Assembly (NCBI GenBank): GCA_022650895.1
Contig: JALCQC010000002.1
Span: 121,831 to 185,830, forward strand
DNA: 64,000 nucleotides
DNA from: Bifidobacteriaceae bacterium
Lineage (GTDB): Bacteria; Actinomycetota; Actinomycetes; Actinomycetales; Bifidobacteriaceae
Direction: 5' to 3'
The position numbers were made by a program, and so were the translations under genes. Position 1 is the stretch's first letter. Each line of letters starts with the position of its first letter. This document shows positions 17,126-26,609 of this stretch, piece after piece. The notes below the pieces were generated by a model. That model was not told the origin of the DNA, did no database searches, and saw only the letters and a list, made by a program, of their open reading frames with translations.

Positions 17126-19183
17126 TCACTCGCCCGACTTCGAGCCGGTGAAGAGGTTCTTCACTCTCTGCAGGAAGGAGGGGGTGGGTGCGTCCACGGC
17201 TTTCTTCGTGGTGGTGGCCTTTGTGAGCGCCCGGGTGGTCAGCATGAACTGAACGTGCTGGATGTCCGTGTTCTTCGTGGAAATGAAGTCGATAGGGGTC
17301 ACGGTTCCGGTGAAGTTCTCCATCGCTTTCTTGATTTCCTTCTTCATGGTGCTGGGAATCGCGTCGGTGGATTCCGCCATGCGTCCGATGCCGGAGTTCA
17401 GCTGGGTGATGCCGTCTGCCAAAGAGGAGGCGCCGCCGCTGACTTGGGACGTTCCGGAACTCAGAGAACCAAGCCCCGACGTGAACGTCGAGATCCCGGA
17501 GTTCAGCTGCTGCGCTCCCGAGGTGAGCGAGGTGCCGCCCTGTGCCGCCTTCTGCAGTCCGGAGTCCAGTTCCTCCGTTTGCGTCGCCACCGAGTTCAGT
17601 GTCTCCACGGATCCCTTTTCCCCGACGAGTTTCATCAGTTTCGTCATGGTGGTGGCGATGTTTGCTTTCAGAGCCGCCACCTTCGAGTCCTTGTCTGCCT
17701 CGGCACTCAGTTCGGACATGATCGAGGCCTTTTTCGCGTCGTCTGCGGTGAGGAGCTCACCTATCTTGTCGCTGACGTGGTTCATGACGTAGGTGGAGAC
17801 GGCGCTCGAGTAGTCGGTCATCGCCTTTTCGTAGGCCTCACGTGCTGCGGCGATTGTGGTGTCGTTGGCGTCCTTGGAGAGGGAATTCGCCTGCGATTTC
17901 AGCCCACTCACCAGCTTCGAAGTGCCCTCGGAGCTCTTCTGCACGCCTTGGGAGAGCTTCTGGATGCCGGAGTTCAGCGAAGAGGATCCCTGGGCGAGCT
18001 TTGAGATCGCGGAGGTGTACTGCGAAATCCCCGCCGACAATGACGACGATCCATCAACGAGTTGTGACGCTCCGTTCGCTGCCTTGGCGACGCCGGAATT
18101 CAGCGTGCTCACACCGTTTGCGAAGGTTGTGCTTCCACTGGTCAGCGTCGTCGAACCGTCGGCGAGCTGGTCCATGCCGTTCGCCAGCTTCTGCATGCCG
18201 TTGGTCAGCGATGACGTGTCGAAGGCGTTCCCGAGATCCATCGAGAAAGGTGCTGCGGCAATGGAGATCGCGCTCATGGTGAAGTTGCTACTGTTTGCGG
18301 TGAAGACGAGCTTTCCGTCCGAACCGGGCATCACCATGAAGGTGATCTGCTTGTTGCCGCCCGCATCCGCAATGACTCCCGAGTCACCCGCGCTGATATT
18401 CGTTGTGCTCGCTGTTGGCACGGTGAATGATATCTGCAGCATGTACTTCTTGTAGTACATGGCTTCCGCGGCGTCCGGATTCTTCGTGGTGTCGATCTCC
18501 ACACGCACCGTGCCGCTTTTCCCGACGAGATCGGCCGCCTTCACCCCTTTGCCATTGAGCGAATACGAAATGTCGATGTTCCACGGCAGTTCCGTGCTGT
18601 CGGTGTTCGGAGTGCCTTGGTAGTAGAACGTTCCCTTCGAGACGTCGATGCTGTGCCGGTCGGCGTCGGAAGCGATCGCCTTCGTGTTCGACAGATTCGT
18701 CACCGAGTCGTATTTTCCGTAGTCGCTGAGCGTCCCCGCCTTCGTCACATTGAATTGGTTGACCACGTACACGTTCTTCGTTGACCCGTTCGCCTTCAGG
18801 ATTCCGTAGATGTTCTGATCCTTTTCGTAGGTGGCGGTGTTTTTTGCGGTGGTGGTTTTCGTGGTATCAGAGGAAGAGCCGTCACTGCTGTTCGCGCTGG
18901 CGGTGTGAACGCTGGAGTTTGTGTTCGTATTGGTGGAGGTGGCCGAATCCGTCGCGGCGTAGGCCACCGTTCCCGAAGCCAGTAGGAGTGCGGTGGCGGC
19001 GAGGGCGGTGACACCCGCCTTGCCGGTCCTCTCAAGGAGTGTAGCCAATGAGCGGCGGCCCTGGCCATCATGCGAAACGACGTGCGTTTGGCCCTGACCA
19101 TTGTGTGACGAGGAAGGTGCGTGGCCTGAGTTACGTGTGGTTTTCGTGGGGTGTGAGCGTGAGTCCATGTGTGGGTTACTCAT
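17126..19183 (-). CDS. Secreted coiled-coil protein with YhgE/Pip-like glycine heptad repeats
   Basis: A 685-residue protein with a long N-terminal signal region (hydrophobic AGVTALAATALLLASGTVAYAA). The first 300 residues form a Ser/Thr-rich and beta-type region. Then come tandem heptad-like repeats of the pattern Leu-x-x-Gly (LANGMDQLADGSTTLTSGS and more), a central helical part and a second repeat block. Such repeats are typical of the extracellular region of YhgE/Pip-type proteins. Unlike YhgE, no C-terminal transmembrane segments are visible; the end is basic and soluble. The start at 19183 has AAAGGAG upstream and overlaps the stop of the MMPL gene by 8 bases, so the two proteins are probably made together and may form an envelope-spanning export complex (inference). 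Confidence 0.75.
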   Translation of the reverse strand: MSNPHMDSRSHPTKTTRNSGHAPSSSHNGQGQTHVVSHDGQGRRSLATLLERTGKAGVTALAATALLLASGTVAYAATDSATSTNTNTNSSVHTASANSSDGSSSDTTKTTTAKNTATYEKDQNIYGILKANGSTKNVYVVNQFNVTKAGTLSDYGKYDSVTNLSNTKAIASDADRHSIDVSKGTFYYQGTPNTDSTELPWNIDISYSLNGKGVKAADLVGKSGTVRVEIDTTKNPDAAEAMYYKKYMLQISFTVPTASTTNISAGDSGVIADAGGNKQITFMVMPGSDGKLVFTANSSNFTMSAISIAAAPFSMDLGNAFDTSSLTNGMQKLANGMDQLADGSTTLTSGSTTFANGVSTLNSGVAKAANGASQLVDGSSSLSAGISQYTSAISKLAQGSSSLNSGIQKLSQGVQKSSEGTSKLVSGLKSQANSLSKDANDTTIAAAREAYEKAMTDYSSAVSTYVMNHVSDKIGELLTADDAKKASIMSELSAEADKDSKVAALKANIATTMTKLMKLVGEKGSVETLNSVATQTEELDSGLQKAAQGGTSLTSGAQQLNSGISTFTSGLGSLSSGTSQVSGGASSLADGITQLNSGIGRMAESTDAIPSTMKKEIKKAMENFTGTVTPIDFISTKNTDIQHVQFMLTTRALTKATTTKKAVDAPTPSFLQRVKNLFTGSKSGE

Positions 19184-21263
19184 TGATGTCTCCTTTATGA
19201 AAGTTAAGTTTGAGGGAAAGCCAAGGAATGATGGGATCGAAAACCAGCAGGAGCGCCGGCAACAGGGTGATCGATGAGAGGAAGGCGATGATCCCGCCAC
19301 GTCCGATGAGCCAGCCCATCGCGCCGACGATCGCATTCGAAGACGTGATACCCAGTGTGAGGCCCGCCAGCGTCAGAATGAGAGCGGAGACGAACATCGC
19401 GGGAATGGCCTGCTTGAGCGCGCTCTTCATGGCCACCAGCTTGGGTTGGGTGCGTCTCTCCACCAGGTAGTGGTCGAGCAGCAGAATTCCATAGTCGATG
19501 GCGGATCCCATCATGATCACCGACACGATGAGATAGCCGATGAAGCTCAGCTGCGTCCCCATGAAGTAGGGAATGGCCATGTTGATGAAGATGGCGGACT
19601 TGATAGTCACAATAGCGATCAACGGCAGGATCAGCGAACGGAACAGCAGCGCGAGAATCACGAAAATCGCCACGATGGTGATGGTGTCCACGCGCTCGTT
19701 GTCGGCGGTCACGGTCGTCTTCATGTCGTACATGTTGGCGGACTGACCGGCGAGGTAGGTCTCCTGGCCGGGGTAGAGGTCCTGTGCGGCGCCGCGAATC
19801 TGCTCCACAAGGTGGAAGGCGGCATCTCCCTCGGACTCCGTGGTCACCGTGAGAATGATGCGCGCATACTTCTGTGAATAGAAATTGTCAGCCACCGTTC
19901 CCAAGTACTCCGACGGAATCTCATCGCCCACGGCACTCGTGTATGAGGTGAGGGACTTGACGCCTGCAAACTGCTGCAGCCGGGAGTCCAGCTCCTTCTC
20001 GGCAGCGGGCTTGCCGCGCGGAACAAGCAGCACCAGTTGGTTATCGGTGCTGAATACCTTCTTGATCGCCGCCGTGTCGCGCGCGATGGTCGATCCCGCC
20101 GCCGCTTCTCCGGACCCATAGATAAAGGAGTTGCGCGCCTGCCCCAGATAGGAAGGAATCACCAGCAGCGCGATGATAATGAGCGCTGGAATCCGAATCT
20201 TGACGAGTGCGGCGCTGGTCTTGGAGAAGCTGGGCAGCAGTCTGCGGTGATGGGTTTTCTGAATCCACTTGTCGCAGGCCACGGTCAGTGCGGGCAAGAG
20301 CGTGATGACGCTGACATAACTCACCACCACGCCGCGCACCAGACCCCATCCCATGTCGGGCCCGATCTTGAAATTCATGGAAATCAGAGCCGCGAACGCG
20401 AAGACACCCACGAGGGCGCTCGCGAAGATGGAGGTCGCGGATTTCTTCATGGCCACGGTCATCGCCTCGGTGCTGCTGCTAGTTTTCTCGCGGGCCATCG
20501 TGTAGGCGGTGGAGAGGAAGACGGCGTAGTCGAGGGCCACGGCGAGCTGCAAAATCGGTACCACGGCCATGGAGATGAAGCTGATCTCGCCCATCATGGA
20601 GGAGATTCCCAAGTTGATGATAATGCTCGCGCCGATGGTGAACAGGTAGAGCAGCGGTTCCACCCAGCTGCGGGTTGCGATGATGAGAATGACCAGGATG
20701 ATCGGCACCAGCATGACCATGGCCTTGGAGCTTTGGCTGAGCGCCATCTGCTGCGAATCCGCCATGTCCGCGGCATTGCCGATGACCGCCGTCTTTCCGT
20801 TCGCTAACTGCTTGAGCGCGGCCACGGCGGTCTGCTCGTCGCCGGTCTTCACCGTGACCATATACAGGGCATGGCCGTCCTTGTAATAGGTCTCCACGGT
20901 TTTCTGGTCCAGCGACTCCACGGGCTGGGTGAGGTCCGCCGAGTCATCCAGCCACATCACATCCTGGATTCCGGGGGTGGCAGCGATCTTCTGTTTGTAG
21001 TCCTTCGCCTGGGCAACGCCATCCACGGGAATCATGACGGTTGCGTTCGGCATGCTCCCCTTGAAGTTGTCGCTCATGACGGTGAGTGCCTTGGTGGAGT
21101 TCGCGTCGTCGGGCAGGTATTGGGTCATGTCGTAGTTGATATGGAGCGTCAGTGCGGCCACTCCGAACACGGCGATGGCGACGGCGAAAATCGTGATGAT
21201 TGTTTTCCTGAAACGAAGGACCTGCTTCGCAATCCAATTCATATGAGCGTGGACGCCTTTCAT
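19176..21263 (-). CDS. MMPL/RND-superfamily transporter
   Basis: A 695-residue membrane protein with two repeats of the MMPL architecture: one N-terminal helix, an extracellular domain, then five or so clustered helices, twice. The first helix is followed by NYDMTQYLPDDANSTKAL, a standard segment of this family. SMAVVPILQLAVALDYAVFL and VSVIMMGSAIDYGILLLDHYL carry the conserved Asp-Tyr pairs of the proton pathway. Members export lipids, siderophores or drugs. It is divergent from a TetR regulator with palindromes between, a classic arrangement for inducible efflux. ATG 21242 is an alternative start. Confidence 0.9.
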   Translation of the reverse strand: MKGVHAHMNWIAKQVLRFRKTIITIFAVAIAVFGVAALTLHINYDMTQYLPDDANSTKALTVMSDNFKGSMPNATVMIPVDGVAQAKDYKQKIAATPGIQDVMWLDDSADLTQPVESLDQKTVETYYKDGHALYMVTVKTGDEQTAVAALKQLANGKTAVIGNAADMADSQQMALSQSSKAMVMLVPIILVILIIATRSWVEPLLYLFTIGASIIINLGISSMMGEISFISMAVVPILQLAVALDYAVFLSTAYTMAREKTSSSTEAMTVAMKKSATSIFASALVGVFAFAALISMNFKIGPDMGWGLVRGVVVSYVSVITLLPALTVACDKWIQKTHHRRLLPSFSKTSAALVKIRIPALIIIALLVIPSYLGQARNSFIYGSGEAAAGSTIARDTAAIKKVFSTDNQLVLLVPRGKPAAEKELDSRLQQFAGVKSLTSYTSAVGDEIPSEYLGTVADNFYSQKYARIILTVTTESEGDAAFHLVEQIRGAAQDLYPGQETYLAGQSANMYDMKTTVTADNERVDTITIVAIFVILALLFRSLILPLIAIVTIKSAIFINMAIPYFMGTQLSFIGYLIVSVIMMGSAIDYGILLLDHYLVERRTQPKLVAMKSALKQAIPAMFVSALILTLAGLTLGITSSNAIVGAMGWLIGRGGIIAFLSSITLLPALLLVFDPIIPWLSLKLNFHKGDINE

Positions 21264-21329
21264 GCAGCGGGTGGTGGCCGGGGCTACGGACTATTTGCGC
21301 GGTTGCCACGCTGCCGAAAACAGATAATC

Positions 21330-21385
21330 CAACAACGTGTTGCCTGATGATGTACTATAAACGCTGTTGGGAATTTCATCAACAG
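21330..21385. promoter_or_regulatory. Candidate TetR operators in the divergent promoter region
   Basis: Two inverted repeats lie between the divergent MMPL and tetR genes: an imperfect 13-bp palindrome (caacaacgtgttg, 21330-21342) and a spaced one with arms ctgttg (21364-21369) and caacag (21380-21385). Both contain the CAACA/TGTTG theme, so they could be binding sites of the neighbouring regulator. Confidence 0.4.
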
Positions 21386-21527
21386 ACATTTCATGCAAGA
21401 ATGTTGGATGGAACCGTGACGGAACGCTGTGAAAGATGTATTGAAGGCTGTGGCGCTGCAAAGGGGCCGCGCGTATGCAGCCGGGAAGCCATCGAGGCAC
21501 GATGGGTGTCTCCGAAGGGAGAACGAA

Positions 21528-22100
21528 GTGAAGAAACAGCCTGAAGTAACGGAGCAGACGCGCGTCAAGCTGAAGCAAGCCTTTAGGGAGCTCTATCTGC
21601 GCAACGACCTGGCGGAGATTCATGTGAAGGACATCACCGATCAGGCGGGCTACAACAGGGCGACGTTCTATCAGTATTTCCGAGACATCCCGGAGCTGTT
21701 TTCGCAGGTTCAGGATGACATTATCGATAATCTGAAGGTACTCATCAACGACCATCTCGCTGTGATCTCGGATGGCTCGCTGGAAAGCGATATGGGCTTC
21801 CTTCTCAACACCCTGCAGAACGACCGTGAGATCCTCTCCGTCCTGCTCTCGGAACGAGGGGATCCCCGGTTTGTGCGCCGTTTCAAGGACATCATCCTTC
21901 CGTTGATCGATCAGGGAATCAGTGTCCTGCATCTCGGTTCCGACCAGGCGCTCCTGCTGCGGGAATTCTATCTGTCGGGAACGGTGGCGGCGGTGAGTCT
22001 GTGGCTTTCGCAGATGAAGGAGATGTCGATCGAGGCGTTCGCCCGCTTCGCCACCAACAGCTTTGGCCTGACCGGGGCCACGCAGGAGTCCTGCGAATAA
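21528..22100 (+). CDS. TetR-family transcriptional regulator
   Basis: A 190-residue TetR-type repressor. The N-terminal helix-turn-helix reads IHVKDITDQAGYNRATFYQYFRDIPELF, the family hallmark. The C-terminal domain is helical and probably binds an inducer. The GTG at 21528 is preferred as start because AAGGGAGAAC lies just upstream and the HTH then begins at the usual distance; a longer frame starting at 21429 adds a non-conserved basic stretch. The adjacent divergent MMPL exporter is its likely target. Confidence 0.88.
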   Translation: MKKQPEVTEQTRVKLKQAFRELYLRNDLAEIHVKDITDQAGYNRATFYQYFRDIPELFSQVQDDIIDNLKVLINDHLAVISDGSLESDMGFLLNTLQNDREILSVLLSERGDPRFVRRFKDIILPLIDQGISVLHLGSDQALLLREFYLSGTVAAVSLWLSQMKEMSIEAFARFATNSFGLTGATQESCE

Positions 22101-22104
22101 CGAA

Positions 22105-22133
22105 ACGGGTGCCCGGGAAATCCGGGCACCCGT
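22105..22133. terminator. Convergent terminator between tetR and symporter
   Basis: A strong perfect 12-bp stem (acgggtgcccgg / ccgggcacccgt) with a 5-base loop lies 5 bases after the tetR stop and before the convergent symporter stop. T-rich sequence follows some bases later on the plus strand. Confidence 0.6.
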
Positions 22134-22161
22134 CGCATTGGGGTTTTCTGTGGGAGGCTAC

Positions 22162-23832
22162 TTACTTCCTTGCGGAAGACTTCGAACCGTTGCCCACCCC
22201 ACCGATGCCGCACATGTCATCGTCGTCATCGGAGAGGGCAGAGGCGGGGCTGAAGCTCAGCGCACCTTCGGCGACGTCCAGTGAGAACGCCGGCGCGGGG
22301 CTTTCGGCTGTTGCCGTCTGAACGGAAGTCGTAGCTGGTACTGCAGCCGTTGCTGTGGTGGCTGGTGCGGTCGGCGCCGAGGCAGTCGCAGAAGCAGCGG
22401 GTGTCAGGTGAGCGGGAGCCGCGGCGGCCTTGACTGCGCCGTTTCCTGAACCGTTGCGTGAACGCCCGTTTCCGACCAGTGCATTGGCCTCGGCGAGCAG
22501 TTCCTCGTCCTCCTCAACGTATTCCTTTGTCCCGTTGAAGACGTCGACGTCAAGCTGGCCTTCTGTCTTCGCCACGATCACCGCGGAGTTGGCGGCACCG
22601 GCAACGTTGAGCGCGGTGCGGCCCATGTCGACGATGGTGGAGATCGGTTGCATCACGGCGATGAACTCAACCGGCAGTGCTGCGGCGGCGAACAGGGAGG
22701 TGGCGGTCACGGTGGCGGTTCCTGGCACTCCAACGGTTCCGATGGAAACCAGCAGAGCCAGCACCACAAGGAACAGATACTGCCATACCGAGTAGGAAGT
22801 GCCTTGCGCGTGGATCGTGAAGACGGCTACCAGGACCGGCCACACTCCGGCGCAGCCCGGCATTCCGAGGTTGGCGCCGAGACTGGCCACGAAGGAGGCG
22901 ATGTCGCCCTTCACGCCCATCTGCTTGAGCTGGCGAACGGTCACTGGAATGGTGCCGATGCTGGATTCGGAGGTGAAGGCAACCACACCAGCCGGCCAGA
23001 AGCCCTTGAAGAAGCGGACGGGATTGAGGCGGGCAAAGCCCGAGAGCAGCAGCGGCTGAACGATGAACATCTGGATGGCCATGGCGATGTAGGCCACGGC
23101 GAGCACGACCAACAGCGGCAGCATCGTGGAGATGTCGGATCCGCTCACCGCGTTGGCGATGAGGGCGAGGACCGCGTACGGGGTGAATCCGATCACGATC
23201 TGCGTGGCTTTTGAAAGGACCACATTGCCGGCGTCAACGACGCGCTTGAAAGGAGAGATAGCGGCTGCGCCCTTCGCACTGCGCGACGCCTTGTTGTAGG
23301 CGATGGCGACCAGAATCGCGAAGATCACCACGGGGACAACCTGGTTCTCGGCCCAGTTGCCAACGAGGTTGGACGGGAAGAGGCCGACGAGGGTGTCGAG
23401 CACGGACGGAACATCATGCGCCTTGTACCCGGCGACGGGCGTGTAGTTGAAGCCTGCGCCCACATTGAAGAGCTGGCCGAGGCCAAGCGCGAGAAGGGCT
23501 GCGGTAAATGTGTTCAAAAGGAGGAACACGATGGACTTGAGCCCGATGTTCTTCAATCGCACAGATTCGCCAAGATTGGTGAGCGATGAAATGATGCTGA
23601 AGAGCAGCAGGGGGACGACGATCGCCGAGATCACATTCGACCACACCGAGCCGAAAGCTGCAACATATGTTGTATGACCTTGGAAGATCAGGCCAACGGC
23701 GATGCCGAAGACCGTTGCGATGATGGTTCGCCAGCCGAAGCCAACGATTTTCTTGATGCTCAGGAACGCCAAGACGGCGAACAGCACCACGGTGACGCCG
23801 AGCGACACCCACTCCAATGCGGTACCTGACAT
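22162..23832 (-). CDS. Cation:dicarboxylate/amino-acid symporter (TcyP-like) with long C-terminal tail
   Basis: A 556-residue member of the sodium/proton:dicarboxylate symporter (DAACS) family, closest by eye to L-cystine importers of the TcyP type. Features include the SNVISAIVVPLLLFSIISSLTNL segment, the TSESSIGTIPVTVRQLK re-entrant loop, and GMPGCAGVWPVLVAVF with GVPGTATVTATSLFAAAALP near the substrate site. After about residue 460 comes an unusual cytoplasmic tail of roughly 95 residues rich in Ala, Thr, Pro and Ser. It ends with an acidic patch (DDDDD) and a short Cys/Gly-containing end. That tail is not part of the family fold. Confidence 0.88.
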   Translation of the reverse strand: MSGTALEWVSLGVTVVLFAVLAFLSIKKIVGFGWRTIIATVFGIAVGLIFQGHTTYVAAFGSVWSNVISAIVVPLLLFSIISSLTNLGESVRLKNIGLKSIVFLLLNTFTAALLALGLGQLFNVGAGFNYTPVAGYKAHDVPSVLDTLVGLFPSNLVGNWAENQVVPVVIFAILVAIAYNKASRSAKGAAAISPFKRVVDAGNVVLSKATQIVIGFTPYAVLALIANAVSGSDISTMLPLLVVLAVAYIAMAIQMFIVQPLLLSGFARLNPVRFFKGFWPAGVVAFTSESSIGTIPVTVRQLKQMGVKGDIASFVASLGANLGMPGCAGVWPVLVAVFTIHAQGTSYSVWQYLFLVVLALLVSIGTVGVPGTATVTATSLFAAAALPVEFIAVMQPISTIVDMGRTALNVAGAANSAVIVAKTEGQLDVDVFNGTKEYVEEDEELLAEANALVGNGRSRNGSGNGAVKAAAAPAHLTPAASATASAPTAPATTATAAVPATTSVQTATAESPAPAFSLDVAEGALSFSPASALSDDDDDMCGIGGVGNGSKSSARK

Positions 23833-24448
23833 AATTTCCTCTCTTGCCGAGTCAGAACGGCTACTGCTTTCTCAACCTTTTCAACTCAATTTCCGAATGT
23901 GCCGACTGCGATTCGTTTGCACTCTGGCGTGTGACATGAGGATTCGTCAGGTGTGAAACAACCTCACTGCGGTTACGTTTCGAACGATAGTGATATTTGG
24001 AAGTGAAAACAGTGGTTTTGTTATTGCAATTGCTTATGGTGAGTCAACGATCCGCAGAATAACGGCGCAAATGAGAGACGTCGTCCCAAGGATTTTTGAC
24101 TGACATCACTTCTGGAGACGCAACTCGAATTGATAAATGAAGCACACAATCAACGGGTGCAAGAAGTGAGAAGGCAACAACACAGACACTGGGCAGCGCG
24201 CACATTGGCGAAGCTGACCTCAGCGAAAGAAAGGGTGTTGTTGATACTCACGGTTCTGAGGCTAACGCAGAGAACTCATTTTGGCAAGCGCTCGCGCAGA
24301 ATCCCCAGTCGGCGAAGCCGAGAGAACATGTAGTGGCCGCTAGGAAACCATGGCCGGATGCGTTGGTGGCGGGGCGCATTGGTGGTGGGACGGCCGGACG
24401 TGCTGGTGATCGGACGCGCTGTAGGTTCCGCACATTACTCTTGCGCGT
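23833..24448. other. Intergenic region with degenerate tandem repeat
   Basis: No convincing gene is seen in these 616 bases. The left half is more AT-rich and contains the promoter region of the minus-strand symporter. Between about 24352 and 24424 there are four imperfect copies of a 16-20-base unit of the form cggaYgcgYtggtgg. The right end leads into the GTG start of the MFS gene without a clear ribosome-binding site. Confidence 0.5.
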
Positions 24449-25696
24449 GTGAGTGAAAATATCGATCGCACTGCAGACACTTCCGACAACACGCCATCAG
24501 ATTCCCGGCGTTTCTTCACCGTGCCGGTCGTTGCGCTCATCGCCTTGAGCTTTGCTTTGGGCACCAGCGAGTTCATCATGGTGGGAATCCTGCCGAACAT
24601 TGCGCATGATCTTGACGTTTCACTCACTACGGTGGGCAATCTCGTCTCGATTTTCGCCGGCGTCTACGCCGTCTGCACGCCCATCGGTGCCGCACTGTCT
24701 GCACGTTTCCCCCGATTCACCATTTATATGGTGCTGATCGGCGTCTTCTTCGTGGGCAATCTGCTGTGCGCGCTGGCCTTCAACTACTGGGTTCTCCTCG
24801 GTGCGCGCGTGGTGATCGCACTGGTTTCGGGCACGTTGGTCTCCATTTCCATGACCTTTGCCGACGATGTCACTGCGCCCCGCAACCGCACCCGCTTCGT
24901 GGCGTGGGTGTTCTCGGGATTCTCCATCGCCTCGATCGTCGGAGTCCCTCTTGGTACCGCCATCGCGGGCTCTCTCGGCTGGCGCATGGCCTTTCATGCC
25001 ATCAATGTCATGATCGTCGCACTCATGGTGGTGATGATCCTCAAACTGCCCCGAACCTCCCGCCAGGTGCGCGTTGGCTTTTTCAGTCAGTTCCTGCTTT
25101 TCTTCGATCCCAGAATCCTTGCGGGCCTCGTCTGCGTCATCTGCGGAGCCGCAGCAAGCTATGTCTTCTACACCTATCTCACGCCGATCCTCATTCAGTT
25201 CGGCGGCATTCCAAAATCTCTTGTGGGTCTCGGTCTCATCGTCTTCGGCGTGGCCTGTCTCATCAGCAACCTCACCAGCGGCAAGCTCGCTGCACGCGGG
25301 AAAATCGAGCAGCCGCTCGCAAAGTGCCTGCCGATCTACCTTGTGCAGGCACTCTGTCTGGCGCTGCTGACACTCGCCTTTCGCTTCTCCGGTGCCACTC
25401 TGGTGATGGTGGTCGTCCTTGGTTTCTTTATGTACCTGCAGAACTCACCCTCGCAGATCCTCTTTCTTGACGTCGCCGCCACCTCGCGCCCCGGCTCCAT
25501 GAACCTTGCAGCCTCGCTCAACTCCATGAGCTTCAACATCGGCATTGCGGTGGGTGCGGCTGTCGGCGGCCTGGTGACGGACGGCCTCGGCATGTGGTGG
25601 CTCGGCCCCTTCGGTGCCGTGTTCGCGTTGCTGGCGGCGGGAACCTGCGTCTTCCTCGGTGCCGTGGGTGCCCGCAAACGTGCGGTGAGTGCCTGA
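24449..25696 (+). CDS. MFS transporter, DHA1-type exporter
   Basis: A 415-residue major facilitator protein with twelve predicted transmembrane segments. The N-terminal region GTSEFIMVGILPNIAHDLDVSLTTVGNLVS matches sugar-efflux or drug:proton antiporters of the AraJ/YdhP type. The motif between TM2 and TM3 is partly degenerate. The first 25 residues are polar and likely cytoplasmic. The GTG start has no visible ribosome-binding site, so the mRNA may be leaderless. Substrate unknown. Confidence 0.85.
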   Translation: MSENIDRTADTSDNTPSDSRRFFTVPVVALIALSFALGTSEFIMVGILPNIAHDLDVSLTTVGNLVSIFAGVYAVCTPIGAALSARFPRFTIYMVLIGVFFVGNLLCALAFNYWVLLGARVVIALVSGTLVSISMTFADDVTAPRNRTRFVAWVFSGFSIASIVGVPLGTAIAGSLGWRMAFHAINVMIVALMVVMILKLPRTSRQVRVGFFSQFLLFFDPRILAGLVCVICGAAASYVFYTYLTPILIQFGGIPKSLVGLGLIVFGVACLISNLTSGKLAARGKIEQPLAKCLPIYLVQALCLALLTLAFRFSGATLVMVVVLGFFMYLQNSPSQILFLDVAATSRPGSMNLAASLNSMSFNIGIAVGAAVGGLVTDGLGMWWLGPFGAVFALLAAGTCVFLGAVGARKRAVSA

Positions 25697-25824
25697 TGGC
25701 GGCGCGGAAACCGGCGCAAACACAGACGTAAACACAAGCGCGACCCCGGGCACGCGCACGGTCACAGGCGCGCACTCAGAAACATCAGGAGTCGAAATAC
25801 GAGAGGGGCACCCGCAGCTACATC

Positions 25825-26241
25825 ATGTCGCGAATCCGGGGGAAGGATACATCTCCGGAACGTCTGGTCCGCAGCTATCTGTTCGCTCGAGGGCTTCGCT
25901 TTCGCAAGAATGACAAGAGGTATCCGGGGCATCCGGACGTCGTGCTTCCTAAATACGCGACGGTCGTCTTCGTCAACGGGTGTTTCTGGCATTTGCATGA
26001 GGGCTGTTCCAAGGCCCGCATCCCCAAGTCGAACGTCGAGTTTTGGACGGCGAAACTGCTGCGCAACCGTGAGCGTGATGCCGCGGAGATAAAAGAACTG
26101 GAAGCCATGGGCTGGCACGTCATCACCGTGTGGGAATGTGAGCTTGCCGCAGCACGGCGGGACGAGACGCTTGAGAATCTCTATGATCGCATCACTCAGG
26201 GCGGGGAAAACTCAGGAAAGACAGAATCACTTCCGAAATAG
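25825..26241 (+). CDS. vsr: Very short patch repair (Vsr) endonuclease
   Basis: A 138-residue DNA mismatch endonuclease that nicks at T:G mismatches left by deamination of 5-methylcytosine. The start MSRIRGKDTSPE and the core PGHPDVVLPKYATVVFVNGCFWHLHEGC, with the metal-binding Asp and the zinc/His-Cys residues, are family hallmarks. A WHVITVWECEL segment closes the fold. The usual N-terminal dozen residues before MSRIRGKDT have in-frame homology (RSYI) but no good start codon, so the true start may lie slightly upstream. No intact cytosine methyltransferase is adjacent; a broken one lies at 38 kb. Confidence 0.92.
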   Translation: MSRIRGKDTSPERLVRSYLFARGLRFRKNDKRYPGHPDVVLPKYATVVFVNGCFWHLHEGCSKARIPKSNVEFWTAKLLRNRERDAAEIKELEAMGWHVITVWECELAAARRDETLENLYDRITQGGENSGKTESLPK

Positions 26242-26609
26242 CAAGTAAGAGTACCTGACACAGTTGTTTAAAGCCTTGGGCGCAACCATGGATCGGGACA
26301 CGCGCGGAGTGAAAAATTCCCTCTGTATTTTTGTGAAAAACGCGACGTATTTCTCACTCCCGCAACACGCCACGAACGACGCGTATGGCCACTCTTTCTG
26401 AGAGTTTGCCGTAAGTATTCTCAACAGGACTTTTGGAGGAAAAACACAACATGTACGTATCGATTGAGCGTTCTTCCCTAAATATCGAATTACAGGCATG
26501 TAAGATAGCTTTCAGTGAAAAGGACTACACGTATGTAATTCAGCTGTGAAATACAGCAGTTGAGTAGGGTTTCGCGGGTAGGAAATCGTAGGAAGCAAGG
26601 AGAGATCGT
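26242..26609. other. Promoter region upstream of nrdD
   Basis: About 370 bases without a convincing gene. A and T rise sharply near 26440-26580, as expected for a promoter. A ribosome-binding site AAGGAGAG at 26597-26604 belongs to nrdD. I could not identify a clear NrdR-box pair. Confidence 0.4.
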
